Shown here piece after piece: positions 6,723-14,709 of a DNA stretch of 41,685 bases (position 1 is the first letter of the stretch; every line of letters begins with the position of its first letter). The notes beneath the pieces are model-generated. The model made no database searches and was not told where the DNA came from. It saw only the letters and a list, made by a program, of their open reading frames with translations. The stretch is from the NCBI GenBank assembly GCA_031271665.1, contig JAISVI010000060.1, positions 1 through 41,685 on the forward strand, in the 5' to 3' direction. The position numbers and the translations under genes were made by a program. The DNA is from Oscillospiraceae bacterium. Its GTDB lineage: Bacteria; Bacillota; Clostridia; Oscillospirales; UBA929.

Positions 6723-8210
6723 TCAAGCGCCTGCATGCCCCCATTTGGCGCTTAGGTACGCCTTCCCCTCCGCGCTGGCGCGGCGGTAGTCCTCCCACAT
6801 GTCCTCGGTCCAAAGCCTGCGCGCCTCGGGGGGCGGCTCGACGCTCATGCGCATCTGCGGGCGTATGTAATGCGCTATGGCAAGCGCCATTACGCAGTCG
6901 TCGTGCGCGCCGCGCTCGGCTTCCGGGCGCAGGTTCTCGTTTCGCACAAAGGTAAGCATTTCAAGAAGCGTTGTCTCATCCTGAACAAGCGCCATATCCT
7001 CCCGCAGGGCGGCGATAAGCCCCGACAGCATAACGGGGCGCGTAAGCGAGGTTGTGCGCACGCCATAGCTGTTTTTCGCGCGGCGGGTGATGCTGTCCTC
7101 CTCTTCGCGCACGTAAAGCCTTGGATAGCCAAGGCGCTCGAGTTCCCGTATGGGGTACGTCGAAAAATTCGTCTCCACACCGATAAGGGCGTTATTGTAA
7201 AACCGCCCCAGCGCGTCAAGCTGTCCGGCGAAAACATCCTCGTCAAAGCGGTGTCGCAGGACGGCGACCTGACTTCCCGTGACATTGTCAATCACCTGAC
7301 CCACAAAGCAGTCCGAGCCGCCGCCCGCCGTGTCGCCGCCGATGACATACGGCCTTCCCGGCTGCGGCGGGACGTATATCTTTATAAAGCCGTCCGCGTC
7401 GTCCGTAAACTCCGCGCCTCGCGCCCTTTCGCCGCGCAAGGCGAACATCCCGGTTCTAAGGGGGCGAATGCCAAGGGCAAGCCGCGCGCGTACGCTTTTT
7501 GCGTTAAACACGCTTTTCCCCGCGCAGCCCCACTGGCCAAGGCAGTATACGTCATAGTAATATTCGTCCGTTTCCTTAAAACCCTCCAGAACGCGCTTAT
7601 ACTCCGCGTCAAGGAAACGGTTGTCCCTATAGGTGCTGTGGTGAAGCCTTGTATTTGGGCGCTTAATGTCAAAGAACCGCTTTTTAAGCCAGTGGGTGAC
7701 AGAAACGGGGTTAAAGCTTAGGATAATCTGCTTATAGTAAACGGTCTTGCCGCGAAGGCGCAGGTCAAGCTGGTCAAAGTCGCCTTCGCAGAGTTCGCTT
7801 GCCTCTTCTATCCATATCCCGGTAATATTATAGACGCTTTTAAGCTTCTCCGCGTCGTCAAGCCCGGCAAACAGTATTTCCGAACCGTTCTTAAACGATA
7901 TTCTCATATCGCCGCTTCTTATCTGAGAAACCTTTCCGGGGTAGTGAAGGGACGCCTGCTCGCAAAGCTGTTTGAAACAGCTTTCGCGCAGGGTGCGCGC
8001 GACCTTGCGGCACACAAGAAGCCGATGCCCCTTCTCAAGCGCGGCCCGTTCAAGAATCTTGCGCCCCGCGAAAACGCTTTTGCCCGAGCCGCCGCCGCCC
8101 ATAAGCACAAGATAGCGCGACTCGTCAAAGAAAAGCGGCATAAATGAAGGGTTTGTGGTTTCGCGCAGCCGCCTGTACCACCCCGCCACACGCCCGATCT
8201 TGCTTTGCAT
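6723..8210 (-). CDS. Phage terminase large subunit (PBSX/XtmB type)
   Basis: 495 residues. The packaging ATPase has Walker A GGGGSGKS at 38-45, Walker B IWIEEASEL at 132-140 and SFNP as coupling motif. The C-terminal RNase H-like nuclease shows the three acidic motifs: GGDTAGGGSD, GVETNFS and HDDCVMALA. All key residues are present, so the gene looks functional. ATG 8210 follows a perfect AAAGGAGG. It lies downstream of the small subunit, separated by a 127-base spacer made of two head-to-head heptamer arrays. The product would cut and pump phage DNA together with the portal. Confidence 0.93.
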   Translation of the reverse strand: MQSKIGRVAGWYRRLRETTNPSFMPLFFDESRYLVLMGGGGSGKSVFAGRKILERAALEKGHRLLVCRKVARTLRESCFKQLCEQASLHYPGKVSQIRSGDMRISFKNGSEILFAGLDDAEKLKSVYNITGIWIEEASELCEGDFDQLDLRLRGKTVYYKQIILSFNPVSVTHWLKKRFFDIKRPNTRLHHSTYRDNRFLDAEYKRVLEGFKETDEYYYDVYCLGQWGCAGKSVFNAKSVRARLALGIRPLRTGMFALRGERARGAEFTDDADGFIKIYVPPQPGRPYVIGGDTAGGGSDCFVGQVIDNVTGSQVAVLRHRFDEDVFAGQLDALGRFYNNALIGVETNFSTYPIRELERLGYPRLYVREEEDSITRRAKNSYGVRTTSLTRPVMLSGLIAALREDMALVQDETTLLEMLTFVRNENLRPEAERGAHDDCVMALAIAHYIRPQMRMSVEPPPEARRLWTEDMWEDYRRASAEGKAYLSAKWGHAGA

Positions 8211-8224
8211 AAAAACCTCCTTTT

Positions 8225-8356
8225 GATAATTGACAATGAACAATTGACAATTATTAGTATTCGGGGCTTTGAGAAATGTTTGATTCCGAGTTCAATCTTG
8301 AAACTAGTCCTAATTGTCAATTGTCAATTGTTAATTGTTAATTGTTAATTGTCAAC
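8225..8356. repeat. Head-to-head heptamer array pair (locus 1)
   Basis: Left arm 8225-8253 reads GATAATT GACAATG AACAATT GACAATT; right arm 8311-8356 reads GTCAATT GTCAATT GTTAATT three times, GTCAACT. Each has a 7-base period and they are inverted with respect to each other, around a 57-base unique centre, so the transcript could form a long hairpin. The right arm runs into the terS gene and provides its last codons and stop. Confidence 0.8.
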
Positions 8357-8721
8357 TCCGCCGCGGCTTTGCGGATAATTTCAAGCGCTTCGGACGGGGA
8401 AATGGGTTCGTCCTCTTTTGGCGGTTCGGGGTCTTCCGGGGTAAAGACCCCCGCGCCGCGCCCAAGCAGTTCAAGCGCCTTCATCTTGTCGTAAAGTTTG
8501 AATTTAAGGCTGCCGTCCTTCGATACCGTGATCTCCGAAATGGGGCCGCCGTCCACTTTGCGCGAGTCTTTAAGGATGTACTCCTGCCTTGGCGGTTCTT
8601 CTCCGTCTTTGACCGTGCGGTATTCAAGATAGTCGGTGACGTCGGCAAAGGCGATGCGGCGAAGCTGGTCAAGCACCGCTTCCCCGACCGGCTTTTCCGA
8701 ATTTTCCGGTTTCCGTCTCAT
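8338..8721 (-). CDS. Phage terminase small subunit, C-terminal-type (short)
   Basis: 127 residues. RRIAFADVTDYLEYRTV, then YILKDSRKVDGGPISEITVSKDGSLKFKLYDKMKALELLG, match the C-terminal half of XtmA/Terminase_2 small subunits. The usual N-terminal helix-turn-helix of 60-90 residues is absent. Start ATG 8721 overlaps the preceding gene's stop as ATGA. The final residues ELTINN come from the heptamer array at 8311-8356, so the natural C-terminus was probably replaced. In known phages the small subunit recognises the packaging site and regulates the large subunit. Either a minimal form or partner of the preceding HTH protein. Confidence 0.8.
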   Translation of the reverse strand: MRRKPENSEKPVGEAVLDQLRRIAFADVTDYLEYRTVKDGEEPPRQEYILKDSRKVDGGPISEITVSKDGSLKFKLYDKMKALELLGRGAGVFTPEDPEPPKEDEPISPSEALEIIRKAAAELTINN

Positions 8722-9140
8722 GCCGCGTCCCTCCCGTACCCGGCCGCCATCAGGCAAAGCGCCTGGGCATGAAGCCGATGGACATGGCGCACCGAAAACG
8801 AACACTGCTCGGCAACGGCCTCCCACGTGGAAAACCCAAGGTAATGCGCCTCCATAACGGCGCGGTGACGGGGGTCGGGAAGCGTTCTTTCAATAAGTTC
8901 CTGCACACTTCGGATAAGTACGCCGTAGTCAAGCACGTCCGCGACAAGCGCCTCGCGCAGTCTCTCCAGCTCGGCGCGCGCCGCGTCAAGCCGCGCGGAG
9001 CCGGGAAGCGCGCAAAGACTTTTCGCAAGCGCCTCCAAGCGGGTAATGCGGGTCTTCTTTTCGTTAAGAGAGCGCGCCGCCCCCCGCGGCATGTTAAGCG
9101 CGCGCCTGACGGCCCAGACGGACGGGTCATTTTTGTTCAT
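8718..9140 (-). CDS. Phage sigma-70 region 4-like / ArpU-like HTH protein
   Basis: 140 residues. A coiled N-terminal half (EKKTRITRLEALAKSL, RAELERLREALVADV) is followed by LPDPRHRAVMEAHYLGFSTWEAVAEQCSFSVRHVHRLHAQAL, a sigma-70 region 4-like helix-turn-helix. Proteins of this kind (DUF1492, ArpU family) sit just before the terminase genes of many Bacillota phages and are thought to control late transcription. ATG 9140 overlaps the upstream stop (ATGA), and its own stop overlaps the terS start (ATGA), so translation of the three genes is coupled. Confidence 0.78.
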   Translation of the reverse strand: MNKNDPSVWAVRRALNMPRGAARSLNEKKTRITRLEALAKSLCALPGSARLDAARAELERLREALVADVLDYGVLIRSVQELIERTLPDPRHRAVMEAHYLGFSTWEAVAEQCSFSVRHVHRLHAQALCLMAAGYGRDAA

Positions 9141-9424
9141 GCCGCGCCGCCCCCCGCTCGCAGATTCCGCGTGTCGCTCATAAACCGTATAAATTCCGGC
9201 GTGACAGTCTCGGCAAATTCCAAAAGTTCCTCGCGAGTGGCGTCGGTGAAAATATATTCCGCCACGCAAGCCCCGTGCAAAAGACCGTCCGGGCAGGAAA
9301 CAACCTCGTCATCCGGCCACAGCGGCCCGCCGCACTGCACACAGTATTCCGGTTCATTCAGACGCGTATCCTCAAAGGGTTCACCGCCCGCACATTGCGG
9401 GCAGCCGCACAAATAATTGTTCAT
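9137..9424 (-). CDS. Small zinc-ribbon phage protein
   Basis: 95 residues with an N-terminal CGCPQC and later CVQCGGPL, plus C in VVSCPDGLLHGACV; two or more zinc sites are likely. The helical C-terminus (TREELLEFAETVTPEFIRFM) is acidic. Small zinc-ribbon proteins are common first genes of phage operons but I do not recognise a named family. AAGGAGA lies three bases before ATG 9424. First gene of the leftward phage operon. Confidence 0.6.
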   Translation of the reverse strand: MNNYLCGCPQCAGGEPFEDTRLNEPEYCVQCGGPLWPDDEVVSCPDGLLHGACVAEYIFTDATREELLEFAETVTPEFIRFMSDTRNLRAGGGAA

Positions 9425-9537
9425 GGCTCTCCTTCTTCTATTATTGTCAAGCAGTCTGTATACTGCGCTTGTACGCGCTGTTATGACATGCGCGGTAATT
9501 TGTTATAAAAATATTTGTCCATGTTATTCTTTTTCTG

Positions 9538-9551
9538 TTGACAATTGTCAA
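9538..9551. promoter_or_regulatory. Perfect palindrome, candidate repressor operator
   Basis: TTGACAATTGTCAA is a perfect 14-bp palindrome in the divergent region between the leftward phage genes and the XRE regulator. Each half includes a TTGACA hexamer, with AT-rich sequence about 17 bases away on both sides, so it may be a shared -35 region as well as an operator. It also resembles a minimal junction of the heptamer arrays, so it could instead belong to that repeat family. Confidence 0.45.
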
Positions 9552-9609
9552 AGAAAATGTAATAATTATGAATGGTATGTGGCCCGTACCCAGACAAGCC
9601 ATCGTTGAG

Positions 9610-9638
9610 ATTATAGCACAAACGTTTGGTTTTGTCAA
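9610..9638 (-). promoter_or_regulatory. Consensus sigma-A promoter of the leftward phage operon
   Basis: On the minus strand TTGACA (9638-9633), 17-base spacer, TATAAT (9615-9610): both boxes match the consensus exactly. The start would be near 9603, giving a leader of about 180 bases before the zinc-ribbon gene and placing the palindrome at 9538-9551 within the early leader. An unrepressed promoter of this strength implies a repressor, and the XRE gene is encoded divergently. A weaker rightward TTGTCA-17-CTTAAT overlaps it (9632-9660). Confidence 0.75.
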
Positions 9639-9684
9639 CCCAGTGTTTCCCATACTTAATTATTTTACAAGGGGGATTATATCA

Positions 9685-10044
9685 ATGCTTCCCGAACAAC
9701 TAAAACTGCTTCCCGAAAGAGTCAAAAATCTTCGCGAAAGCCGCGGCTACAGCCAGCGCGTTCTTGCCGGAATGCTCGGCGTGTCCCAACAGACGATTGC
9801 CGGTTGGGAAAGGTCGCGGACAAGCCCCGACAGACGAATGGTTTCAAAAATGGTCGGCATCTTCGGTGTCACCTCGGACTATCTGCTTGGTATAAGCGAT
9901 TCCCGCCACGGCGAAGCCAGCGAAAAAGACCGCGCATATCTGGAAATGGCCAGAACCCTTCGTGAATACGGCATTACGCCCGAAGAGCTTGAGGTTATTA
10001 TGGGCGCGCACAAAAAGTTTATGGAGCTTACAAGCAAGCACTAA
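9685..10044 (+). CDS. XRE-family phage repressor
   Basis: 119 residues. The N-terminal HTH_3 domain is clear: LLPERVKNLRESRGYSQRVLAGMLGVSQQTIAGWERSRTSPD, then VGIFGVTSDYLLG, as in Cro/CI-type regulators. The short C-terminal helix region has no protease or dimerisation domain of the CI type. ATG 9685 follows GGGGGA by about nine bases; frames further upstream would run through the divergent promoter region. It presumably represses the consensus promoter at 9610-9638. It is followed by a strong bidirectional terminator. Confidence 0.85.
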   Translation: MLPEQLKLLPERVKNLRESRGYSQRVLAGMLGVSQQTIAGWERSRTSPDRRMVSKMVGIFGVTSDYLLGISDSRHGEASEKDRAYLEMARTLREYGITPEELEVIMGAHKKFMELTSKH

Positions 10045-10098
10045 GGGTTACGATTTTCACGGGCCGTGCGGGTTTTCCTAAAAACCTTGCAAAAAATT

Positions 10099-10134
10099 AA
10101 ACCCGCCCCGGCATTGGCCGCAGGCGGGTTTTTT
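10099..10134. terminator. Bidirectional intrinsic terminator between XRE gene and ftsH
   Basis: AAACCCGCC (10099-10107) pairs with GGCGGGTTT (10123-10131), with a CGGC/GCCG secondary stem in the loop. TTTTTT follows on the plus strand and AAAAAATTAAA precedes it, so it can stop both the rightward XRE transcript and the leftward tilS-hpt-ftsH transcript. Confidence 0.88.
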
Positions 10135-10156
10135 CTTGGTTTCACAGTATTGCGTT

Positions 10157-12022
10157 CTATGTCGGGACTTCGACCTCATAGCCGTCCGTACCCTCGTCGG
10201 GCATACGCCCGGTTTTGAAGTAACGCTCGAACTCAACCGAGTCCATCGTTTCGTGTTCAAGGAGATAGTCGGCCACCGCGCGAAGCTTATCCATATGCGC
10301 GGACAGAATCGACTCGCAGCGTTCATAGGCGTTGTCCACAAGGCTTTTTATCTCGCGGTCGATCTGCGCGGTGCTTTCTTCCGAGAACGCGCGGGTGTGG
10401 CCGTAATCGCGTCCGAGGAAAACCTCTTCGTTGTCGGTGCCGTAGTTAATCGGCCCGAGGATATCGCTCATGCCGTATTTTGTGACCATGCTGCGGGCGA
10501 TGCTTGTAACCTTTCTTATATCGCTTGACGCGCCGGTGGATATGTCGCCAAGCACAAGCTTCTCCGCCACACGCCCCCCCAGAAGGCCGACCATGCGGTC
10601 AAGCATCTCGTTCTTGCTTACAAAGTCCTTATCCTCTTCGGGAAGGGTTATCGTCATGCCGCCGGCCATGCCGCGCGGGATTATCGAAATCTGGTGAACG
10701 GGGTCGGAATGTTCAAGACTGCGGATTGCCACGGCGTGTCCCGCCTCGTGATAGGCGGTAAGCTTCCGGGACTTTTCCGTGACGACACGGCTTCTCTTCT
10801 CCGGTCCGGCGATAACCTTTATCATGGCCTCTTCAAGCTCGCTCATGCCAATCGCGCGCTTAGAGCGCCGGGCGGCCAGAAGCGCCGCCTCGTTAAGAAG
10901 GTTTTCCAGATCCGCGCCGGTAAAGCCGGGCGTAGTCTTCGCGACTATGTTAAGGTCAACGCCCTCGTCAAGCGGCTTATTCTTTGCGTGAAGCTTAAGA
11001 ATAGCCTCGCGTCCCCGGATGTCCGGGATGCCGACATAAACCTGGCGGTCAAAGCGGCCCGGGCGCAGAAGCGCGGGGTCAAGGATGTCAACGCGGTTTG
11101 TCGCGGCGAGTATAATAACGCCCTCGTTCGCGGAAAACCCGTCCATTTCGACAAGAAGCTGGTTAAGCGTCTGCTCGCGCTCATCGTGTCCGCCGCCCAT
11201 GCCCGCGCCGCGGTGACGACCCACGGCGTCGATTTCGTCGATAAAGATTATCGACGGCGATACCTTCTTTGCCTCTCCGAACAAGTCGCGCACGCGCGAC
11301 GCACCCACGCCGACATAAAGCTCTACAAAGTCCGAGCCGGAGATTGAAAGGAACTGCACGCCGGCCTCGCCCGCGACGGCTTTCGCCAGAAGCGTCTTGC
11401 CGGTACCCGGCGGGCCGACAAGCAAAACGCCCTTCGGTATCCTCGCCCCAATCTCAACAAAGCGCTTGGGCGACTTCAGAAATTCGACGATCTCGTGAAG
11501 CTCTTCCTTTTCCTCTTCCGCGCCTTGGACGTCGTTAAAGGTGTATTTCTTCTTCTCGTCGCTTACAAGGCGGGGATTGGCGCGCTTAAAGGTCATGGCG
11601 CGGCTTTCGCCGCCGCCGGTGCGGTTCATCATAAAGAACCAAAGCGCGATAAACACCACGATTATAAGCACGTACGGGATGAACATGACCCACCACGGCG
11701 GTTCCCACCCGGGCTTATAGTCATATTCCGTAAGCTTGCCCTGCGCCGTCTGCGCCTCGATCTCCGCGCCCAGATCCTGACGGAAAAACTCAATGCTTAG
11801 AAGCTTATAGGACTTTCTCGTCTTATCCTTCATATACATCGTCATCTGGCCATTTGCCTCGATCACAAAGCTTTCGACCTGTTCCTGACGGAAGTCCCGC
11901 AAAACCTCGGAATACTTCATCGGTTCGGGTTTGTTCGCATCGTAAAGAACGCTGACCACCACCACGAGAATGATGATGATCACCAGATAAAACAGAATGT
12001 CCTTCGGGTCGGCTTTTTTCAT
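10157..12022 (-). CDS. ftsH: ATP-dependent zinc metalloprotease FtsH
   Basis: 621 residues. Two membrane segments (about 9-27 and 110-131) enclose a small extracytoplasmic domain; the AAA+ domain has Walker A GPPGTGKT at 203-210, Walker [12 protein letters not shown] at 258-268 and SRH region [20 protein letters not shown]; the peptidase M41 domain has HEAGH at 425-429 and a downstream Asp in [12 protein letters not shown]. It degrades membrane and regulatory proteins as a hexamer. GGGAGGG lies before ATG 12022. Third gene of the tilS-hpt-ftsH order conserved in Bacillota. Confidence 0.98.
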   Translation of the reverse strand: MKKADPKDILFYLVIIIILVVVVSVLYDANKPEPMKYSEVLRDFRQEQVESFVIEANGQMTMYMKDKTRKSYKLLSIEFFRQDLGAEIEAQTAQGKLTEYDYKPGWEPPWWVMFIPYVLIIVVFIALWFFMMNRTGGGESRAMTFKRANPRLVSDEKKKYTFNDVQGAEEEKEELHEIVEFLKSPKRFVEIGARIPKGVLLVGPPGTGKTLLAKAVAGEAGVQFLSISGSDFVELYVGVGASRVRDLFGEAKKVSPSIIFIDEIDAVGRHRGAGMGGGHDEREQTLNQLLVEMDGFSANEGVIILAATNRVDILDPALLRPGRFDRQVYVGIPDIRGREAILKLHAKNKPLDEGVDLNIVAKTTPGFTGADLENLLNEAALLAARRSKRAIGMSELEEAMIKVIAGPEKRSRVVTEKSRKLTAYHEAGHAVAIRSLEHSDPVHQISIIPRGMAGGMTITLPEEDKDFVSKNEMLDRMVGLLGGRVAEKLVLGDISTGASSDIRKVTSIARSMVTKYGMSDILGPINYGTDNEEVFLGRDYGHTRAFSEESTAQIDREIKSLVDNAYERCESILSAHMDKLRAVADYLLEHETMDSVEFERYFKTGRMPDEGTDGYEVEVPT

Positions 12023-12130
12023 AACACCCTCCCGTGGTTTTCTTTGTTAAAAAGAAAATCACGCAAAAGAAAATTATCTCAGACTGACGTCATAGTCGTG
12101 CATCCATGCGCCATGTTGCCCGCAACCTGA

Positions 12131-12679
12131 CTATCTAATGGCTTTTTTGGAGATTACGGCCACATAGGGAAGATACCTGAAGCGCTCGGCATAGTCAAGG
12201 CCGTATCCGACGACGAACTCGTCCGGAATGGAAAAGCCCCGGTAATTGGGCGTTACGGGCATTCTTCTGCGTTCGGGCTTGTCAAGAAGCGCGCACAGCC
12301 GGACAGAAGCGATTTTCTTGCCCGCCATCAAGTTCATAATATAACTTAAAGTAACCCCGCTGTCAAGGATATCCTCGATAATAAGCACATGGCGGTTTTC
12401 AACCGGCATATCAAGGTCTTTTATCACCTTGACGTCGCCCGTAGTCTGCGCCCCCATAGCGTAGGAGGACACCGCGAGAAAGTCCGCCGTACAGGGAACC
12501 GTAATCCGGCGCATAAGGTCGGCCATAAAGACAAACGACCCCTTCAAAACACCCACTATCACAAGCTCTTTACCCGCGTAATCCCGGCTTATTTCCGCCC
12601 CAAGCTCACTAACCCTCTGCGCAAGTTCCTCCTCGGAGATAAGCACCCTCTCCAAATCCTCGTGCAAACAAACCCCCAC
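12131..12679 (-). CDS. hpt: Hypoxanthine phosphoribosyltransferase
   Basis: 182 residues, normal for the family. The PRPP-binding loop is HVLIIEDILDSGVTLSY (EDxxDSGxTL), with LKGSFVFMADLMRRI upstream and VVGYGLDYAERFRYLPYV at the C-terminus that recognises the purine. It salvages hypoxanthine and guanine to nucleotides. I use the GTG at 12679, seven or so bases after GGGGGAGA. The 51-base spacer to tilS consists of a heptamer array. Confidence 0.95.
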   Translation of the reverse strand: MGVCLHEDLERVLISEEELAQRVSELGAEISRDYAGKELVIVGVLKGSFVFMADLMRRITVPCTADFLAVSSYAMGAQTTGDVKVIKDLDMPVENRHVLIIEDILDSGVTLSYIMNLMAGKKIASVRLCALLDKPERRRMPVTPNYRGFSIPDEFVVGYGLDYAERFRYLPYVAVISKKAIR

Positions 12680-12701
12680 CGAATCTCCCCCTTAAAAAAC
12701 T

Positions 12702-12751
12702 GTTCGTTGTTAACTGTTAACTGTTCGTTGTCAATTGTTCATTGTCAATTG
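12702..12751. repeat. Heptamer array (locus 2, single orientation)
   Basis: Seven consecutive 7-base units of the form GTTCGTT, GTTAACT, GTTAACT, GTTCGTT, GTCAATT, GTTCATT, GTCAATT. It fills the tilS-hpt spacer and overlaps the 3' end of tilS, where it encodes the terminal QLTMNN and the stop. Unlike the other three loci there is no inverted partner arm. Confidence 0.8.
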
Positions 12752-14020
12752 AATACAAACCGTCCGCTTCCCCTCCCGCGGGGCGCGCGCGCGGTCAACG
12801 CCGAAGCCGGAAACCGCGATGACCCCCGCGTCGTCTGCGACCACCGGGATTGCGCCACGCCTTTCAAGCGGGATTTTCTCGTCGATAAACAGTTTTTTAA
12901 GCGTTTTTGTCCCGCCGCGCCCCGGAAAGGCGGCTTTGTCGCCGCTTTGCCTGCTTCGTACGCGGACAGCGCCCCTTATTGTATCACCGCAGACATAAAA
13001 TGTATTGAACGAATTGTTAACAACGCCGGGCTGCGCCTCGCCTACGTTTACGCTGATGCCGCTTGGAAGTCCGCTTGGCTGCGCTTTGCCGACAATAAGC
13101 GCGCCGTACACCCGCCGCGCGCGCAAATTGCCCGGCAAGTCGGCCGCGGCGTGGGGCGACTTGCTTGCGCAAAGCGCTAGCAGCGCGTTTATATGCGCGC
13201 TGTTCGGGGCGGCAAGACCCGCCGCGCGGCACATCTCCCTAAGCACGCGCGAAGAAAGCGAGGGGTGCAGTTCCAAAAGGCGCGATACCGGAAAAGAACC
13301 GTCGCCTTCGCGGCGAGAGGCAAGTTCCTGCCCGGCAAGGCCGCTTAAAAACTCTTCGTCCCCGGCGAGAAGGCTTGCCGCGCGTCCGGCGGCGGCCTCG
13401 GCGTTCGGGTTTATCCCGCGCAGCACGGGAAGCACTTCGCGCCGCAGCAGATTGCGCCGGAACGCGGGGTCGGAGTTGCTTTCGTCCTCGCGGTATGAAA
13501 GCTTATGCGCAAGCGCGTACTTTAGAATCTCTTCGCGCGTTACCGAAAGCAGCGGGCGAAGCACGGTGACGCCGCCCGTCTCCCTTCGCTGCGGTATGCC
13601 GCGCAGTCCCTCCGGCCCGGTTCCGCGCGTAAGGTTAAGCAGCATCGTTTCCAGATTGTCGTTCGCGTTATGCGCCGTAAGCAGGGTGTCATAGCCGGAT
13701 TCGCGCGCCGCGCCAAGCAGAAAGTCATAGCGCAGGGCGCGCCCCGCCTCCTCTATGCCCATACCGCGTTCCCGCGCCGCCGCTTTGGCGTCGCCGCGCC
13801 CCACGGCGCAGGGGATGCCGTATCCGCCGCAAAGCGCGCGGACAAACGTCTCGTCCCCGTCGGCGGCGGGCCGCAGTCCGTGGTGGAAATGCGCCGCGCC
13901 AAGCGCCGCAAGCCCGCCGCTTCTCCAAAGAAGAACGCACATATGCAAAAGCGCGGACGAATCCGCGCCGCCGGACACGGCGCACAGCACGCGGCTTTCC
14001 GGCGCAAGGCCAAGGGTCAT
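12731..14020 (-). CDS. tilS: tRNA(Ile)-lysidine synthase
   Basis: 429 residues. PP-loop SGGADS at 16-21, HxxNDNLET-like AHNANDNLETMLLNLTRGTG, and the RPLLSVTREEI and EDESNSDPAFRRNLLR motifs identify TilS, which makes lysidine at the wobble base of the AUA-decoding tRNA. A C-terminal TilS domain follows (VRVRSRQSGDKAAFPGRGGTKTLKKLF). I start at ATG 14020, seven bases after GGAGGT; the longer open frame upstream has no good ribosome site and crosses its promoter. The last six residues, QLTMNN, derive from the heptamer array. First gene of tilS-hpt-ftsH. Confidence 0.93.
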   Translation of the reverse strand: MTLGLAPESRVLCAVSGGADSSALLHMCVLLWRSGGLAALGAAHFHHGLRPAADGDETFVRALCGGYGIPCAVGRGDAKAAARERGMGIEEAGRALRYDFLLGAARESGYDTLLTAHNANDNLETMLLNLTRGTGPEGLRGIPQRRETGGVTVLRPLLSVTREEILKYALAHKLSYREDESNSDPAFRRNLLRREVLPVLRGINPNAEAAAGRAASLLAGDEEFLSGLAGQELASRREGDGSFPVSRLLELHPSLSSRVLREMCRAAGLAAPNSAHINALLALCASKSPHAAADLPGNLRARRVYGALIVGKAQPSGLPSGISVNVGEAQPGVVNNSFNTFYVCGDTIRGAVRVRSRQSGDKAAFPGRGGTKTLKKLFIDEKIPLERRGAIPVVADDAGVIAVSGFGVDRARAPREGKRTVCIQLTMNN

Positions 14021-14122
14021 CGGGGATACCTCCGCATACTGCTTTAAAAATGCCGCGGCAGAGCCGCCGATCCGCAAGCGCGGAATGGTATATCTTCGGA
14101 AGATAATACCCGCTGCGGGGTT

Positions 14123-14151
14123 ATTATAGCACAGCCGCCGCGCCCGTTCAA
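14123..14151 (-). promoter_or_regulatory. Promoter of the tilS-hpt-ftsH operon
   Basis: On the minus strand TTGAAC (14151-14146), 17-base spacer, TATAAT (14128-14123). The start falls near 14116, about 95 bases before the chosen tilS start. This position argues against the longer upstream tilS start. Confidence 0.75.
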
Positions 14152-14159
14152 GCCGCTTG

Positions 14160-14206
14160 AAATTATGAAGGGAAAATAACTTGTAAATTATGAAGGGAAA
14201 ATAACT
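14160..14206. repeat. 22-bp tandem direct repeat upstream of spoVAC
   Basis: AAATTATGAAGGGAAAATAACT occurs twice, at 14160-14181 and 14185-14206, separated by TGT (25-base period). It lies between the tilS promoter and the spoVAC promoter. The second copy ends directly at the candidate -35 of spoVAC, so it may be a regulator-binding site; no regulator is known. Confidence 0.7.
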
Positions 14207-14237
14207 GCATAAAATCCCCCCGCCTGCCGCCATACTA
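14207..14237 (+). promoter_or_regulatory. Candidate forespore (sigma-G/F) promoter of spoVAC
   Basis: GCATA at 14207-14211 and CATACTA at 14231-14237 match the known sigma-G boxes (GHATR and CATWHTA). The spacer is 19 bases, one longer than usual. No sigma-A-type promoter is visible. The spoVA operon is sigma-G dependent in Bacillus, so the match is in the expected place. Confidence 0.55.
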
Positions 14238-14259
14238 AGGCAAAAGGGGGGGATTATCG

Positions 14260-14709
14260 GTGAAAATGACAAACGCGCAGTATGCCGAGCATGTGAAGAA
14301 GGTGTCGCCGAACAGCGCCCTTGGGATGGACATGCTAAGGGCGTTTTTAGTCGGCGGGAGCATATGCGCGCTTGGCGAGGCGTTCAGGCAGCTTTACCTT
14401 TCGCTTGGGCTTGGGGAAAAGGACGCCGGGCTTTTAACCTCGGTGTCGCTTATGTTCATAGCGGCCGCGCTGACGGCGCTTCACCTTTACGAGAAGTTTG
14501 CCAAAGCGGGCGGGGCGGGGATGCTTGTGCCGATTACGGGGTTTGCAAACTCTATGGCCTCGGCGGCGATAGAGTTCAGAAGCGAGGGGCTTATAACCGG
14601 AACGGCGGTGAAAATGTTCAGCATCTGCGGCCCGGTGCTTGTGTTCGGAACCGCCGCGAGTACGCTTTACGGCCTTATATCGTGGGCGGTGCAGCGCATT
14701 TTCGGCTAA
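14260..14709 (+). CDS. spoVAC: Stage V sporulation protein AC
   Basis: 149 residues. YAEHVKKVSPNSALGMDMLRAFLVGGSICALGEAF, then hydrophobic segments and PITGFANSMASAAIEFRSEGLITGTAVKMFSICGPVLVFGTAAS, are hallmarks of SpoVAC, an inner spore-membrane channel protein for Ca-dipicolinate. About four membrane segments. GTG 14260 follows AAAGGGGGGGA; ATG 14266 is a possible alternative. SpoVAD and SpoVAE, usually adjacent, are not here, so spoVAC is monocistronic in this genome region. It converges on oppF, their stop codons overlapping. Confidence 0.95.
   Translation: MKMTNAQYAEHVKKVSPNSALGMDMLRAFLVGGSICALGEAFRQLYLSLGLGEKDAGLLTSVSLMFIAAALTALHLYEKFAKAGGAGMLVPITGFANSMASAAIEFRSEGLITGTAVKMFSICGPVLVFGTAASTLYGLISWAVQRIFG

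Noticed and set aside
12702-12751. Heptamer arrays as possible CRISPR
   Set aside because: Period is 7 bases without spacers, and no cas genes are present.
14021-14272. Long N-terminal extension of TilS
   Set aside because: It would cross the TTGAAC-17-TATAAT promoter and lacks a ribosome site; ATG 14020 has GGAGGT at correct spacing.
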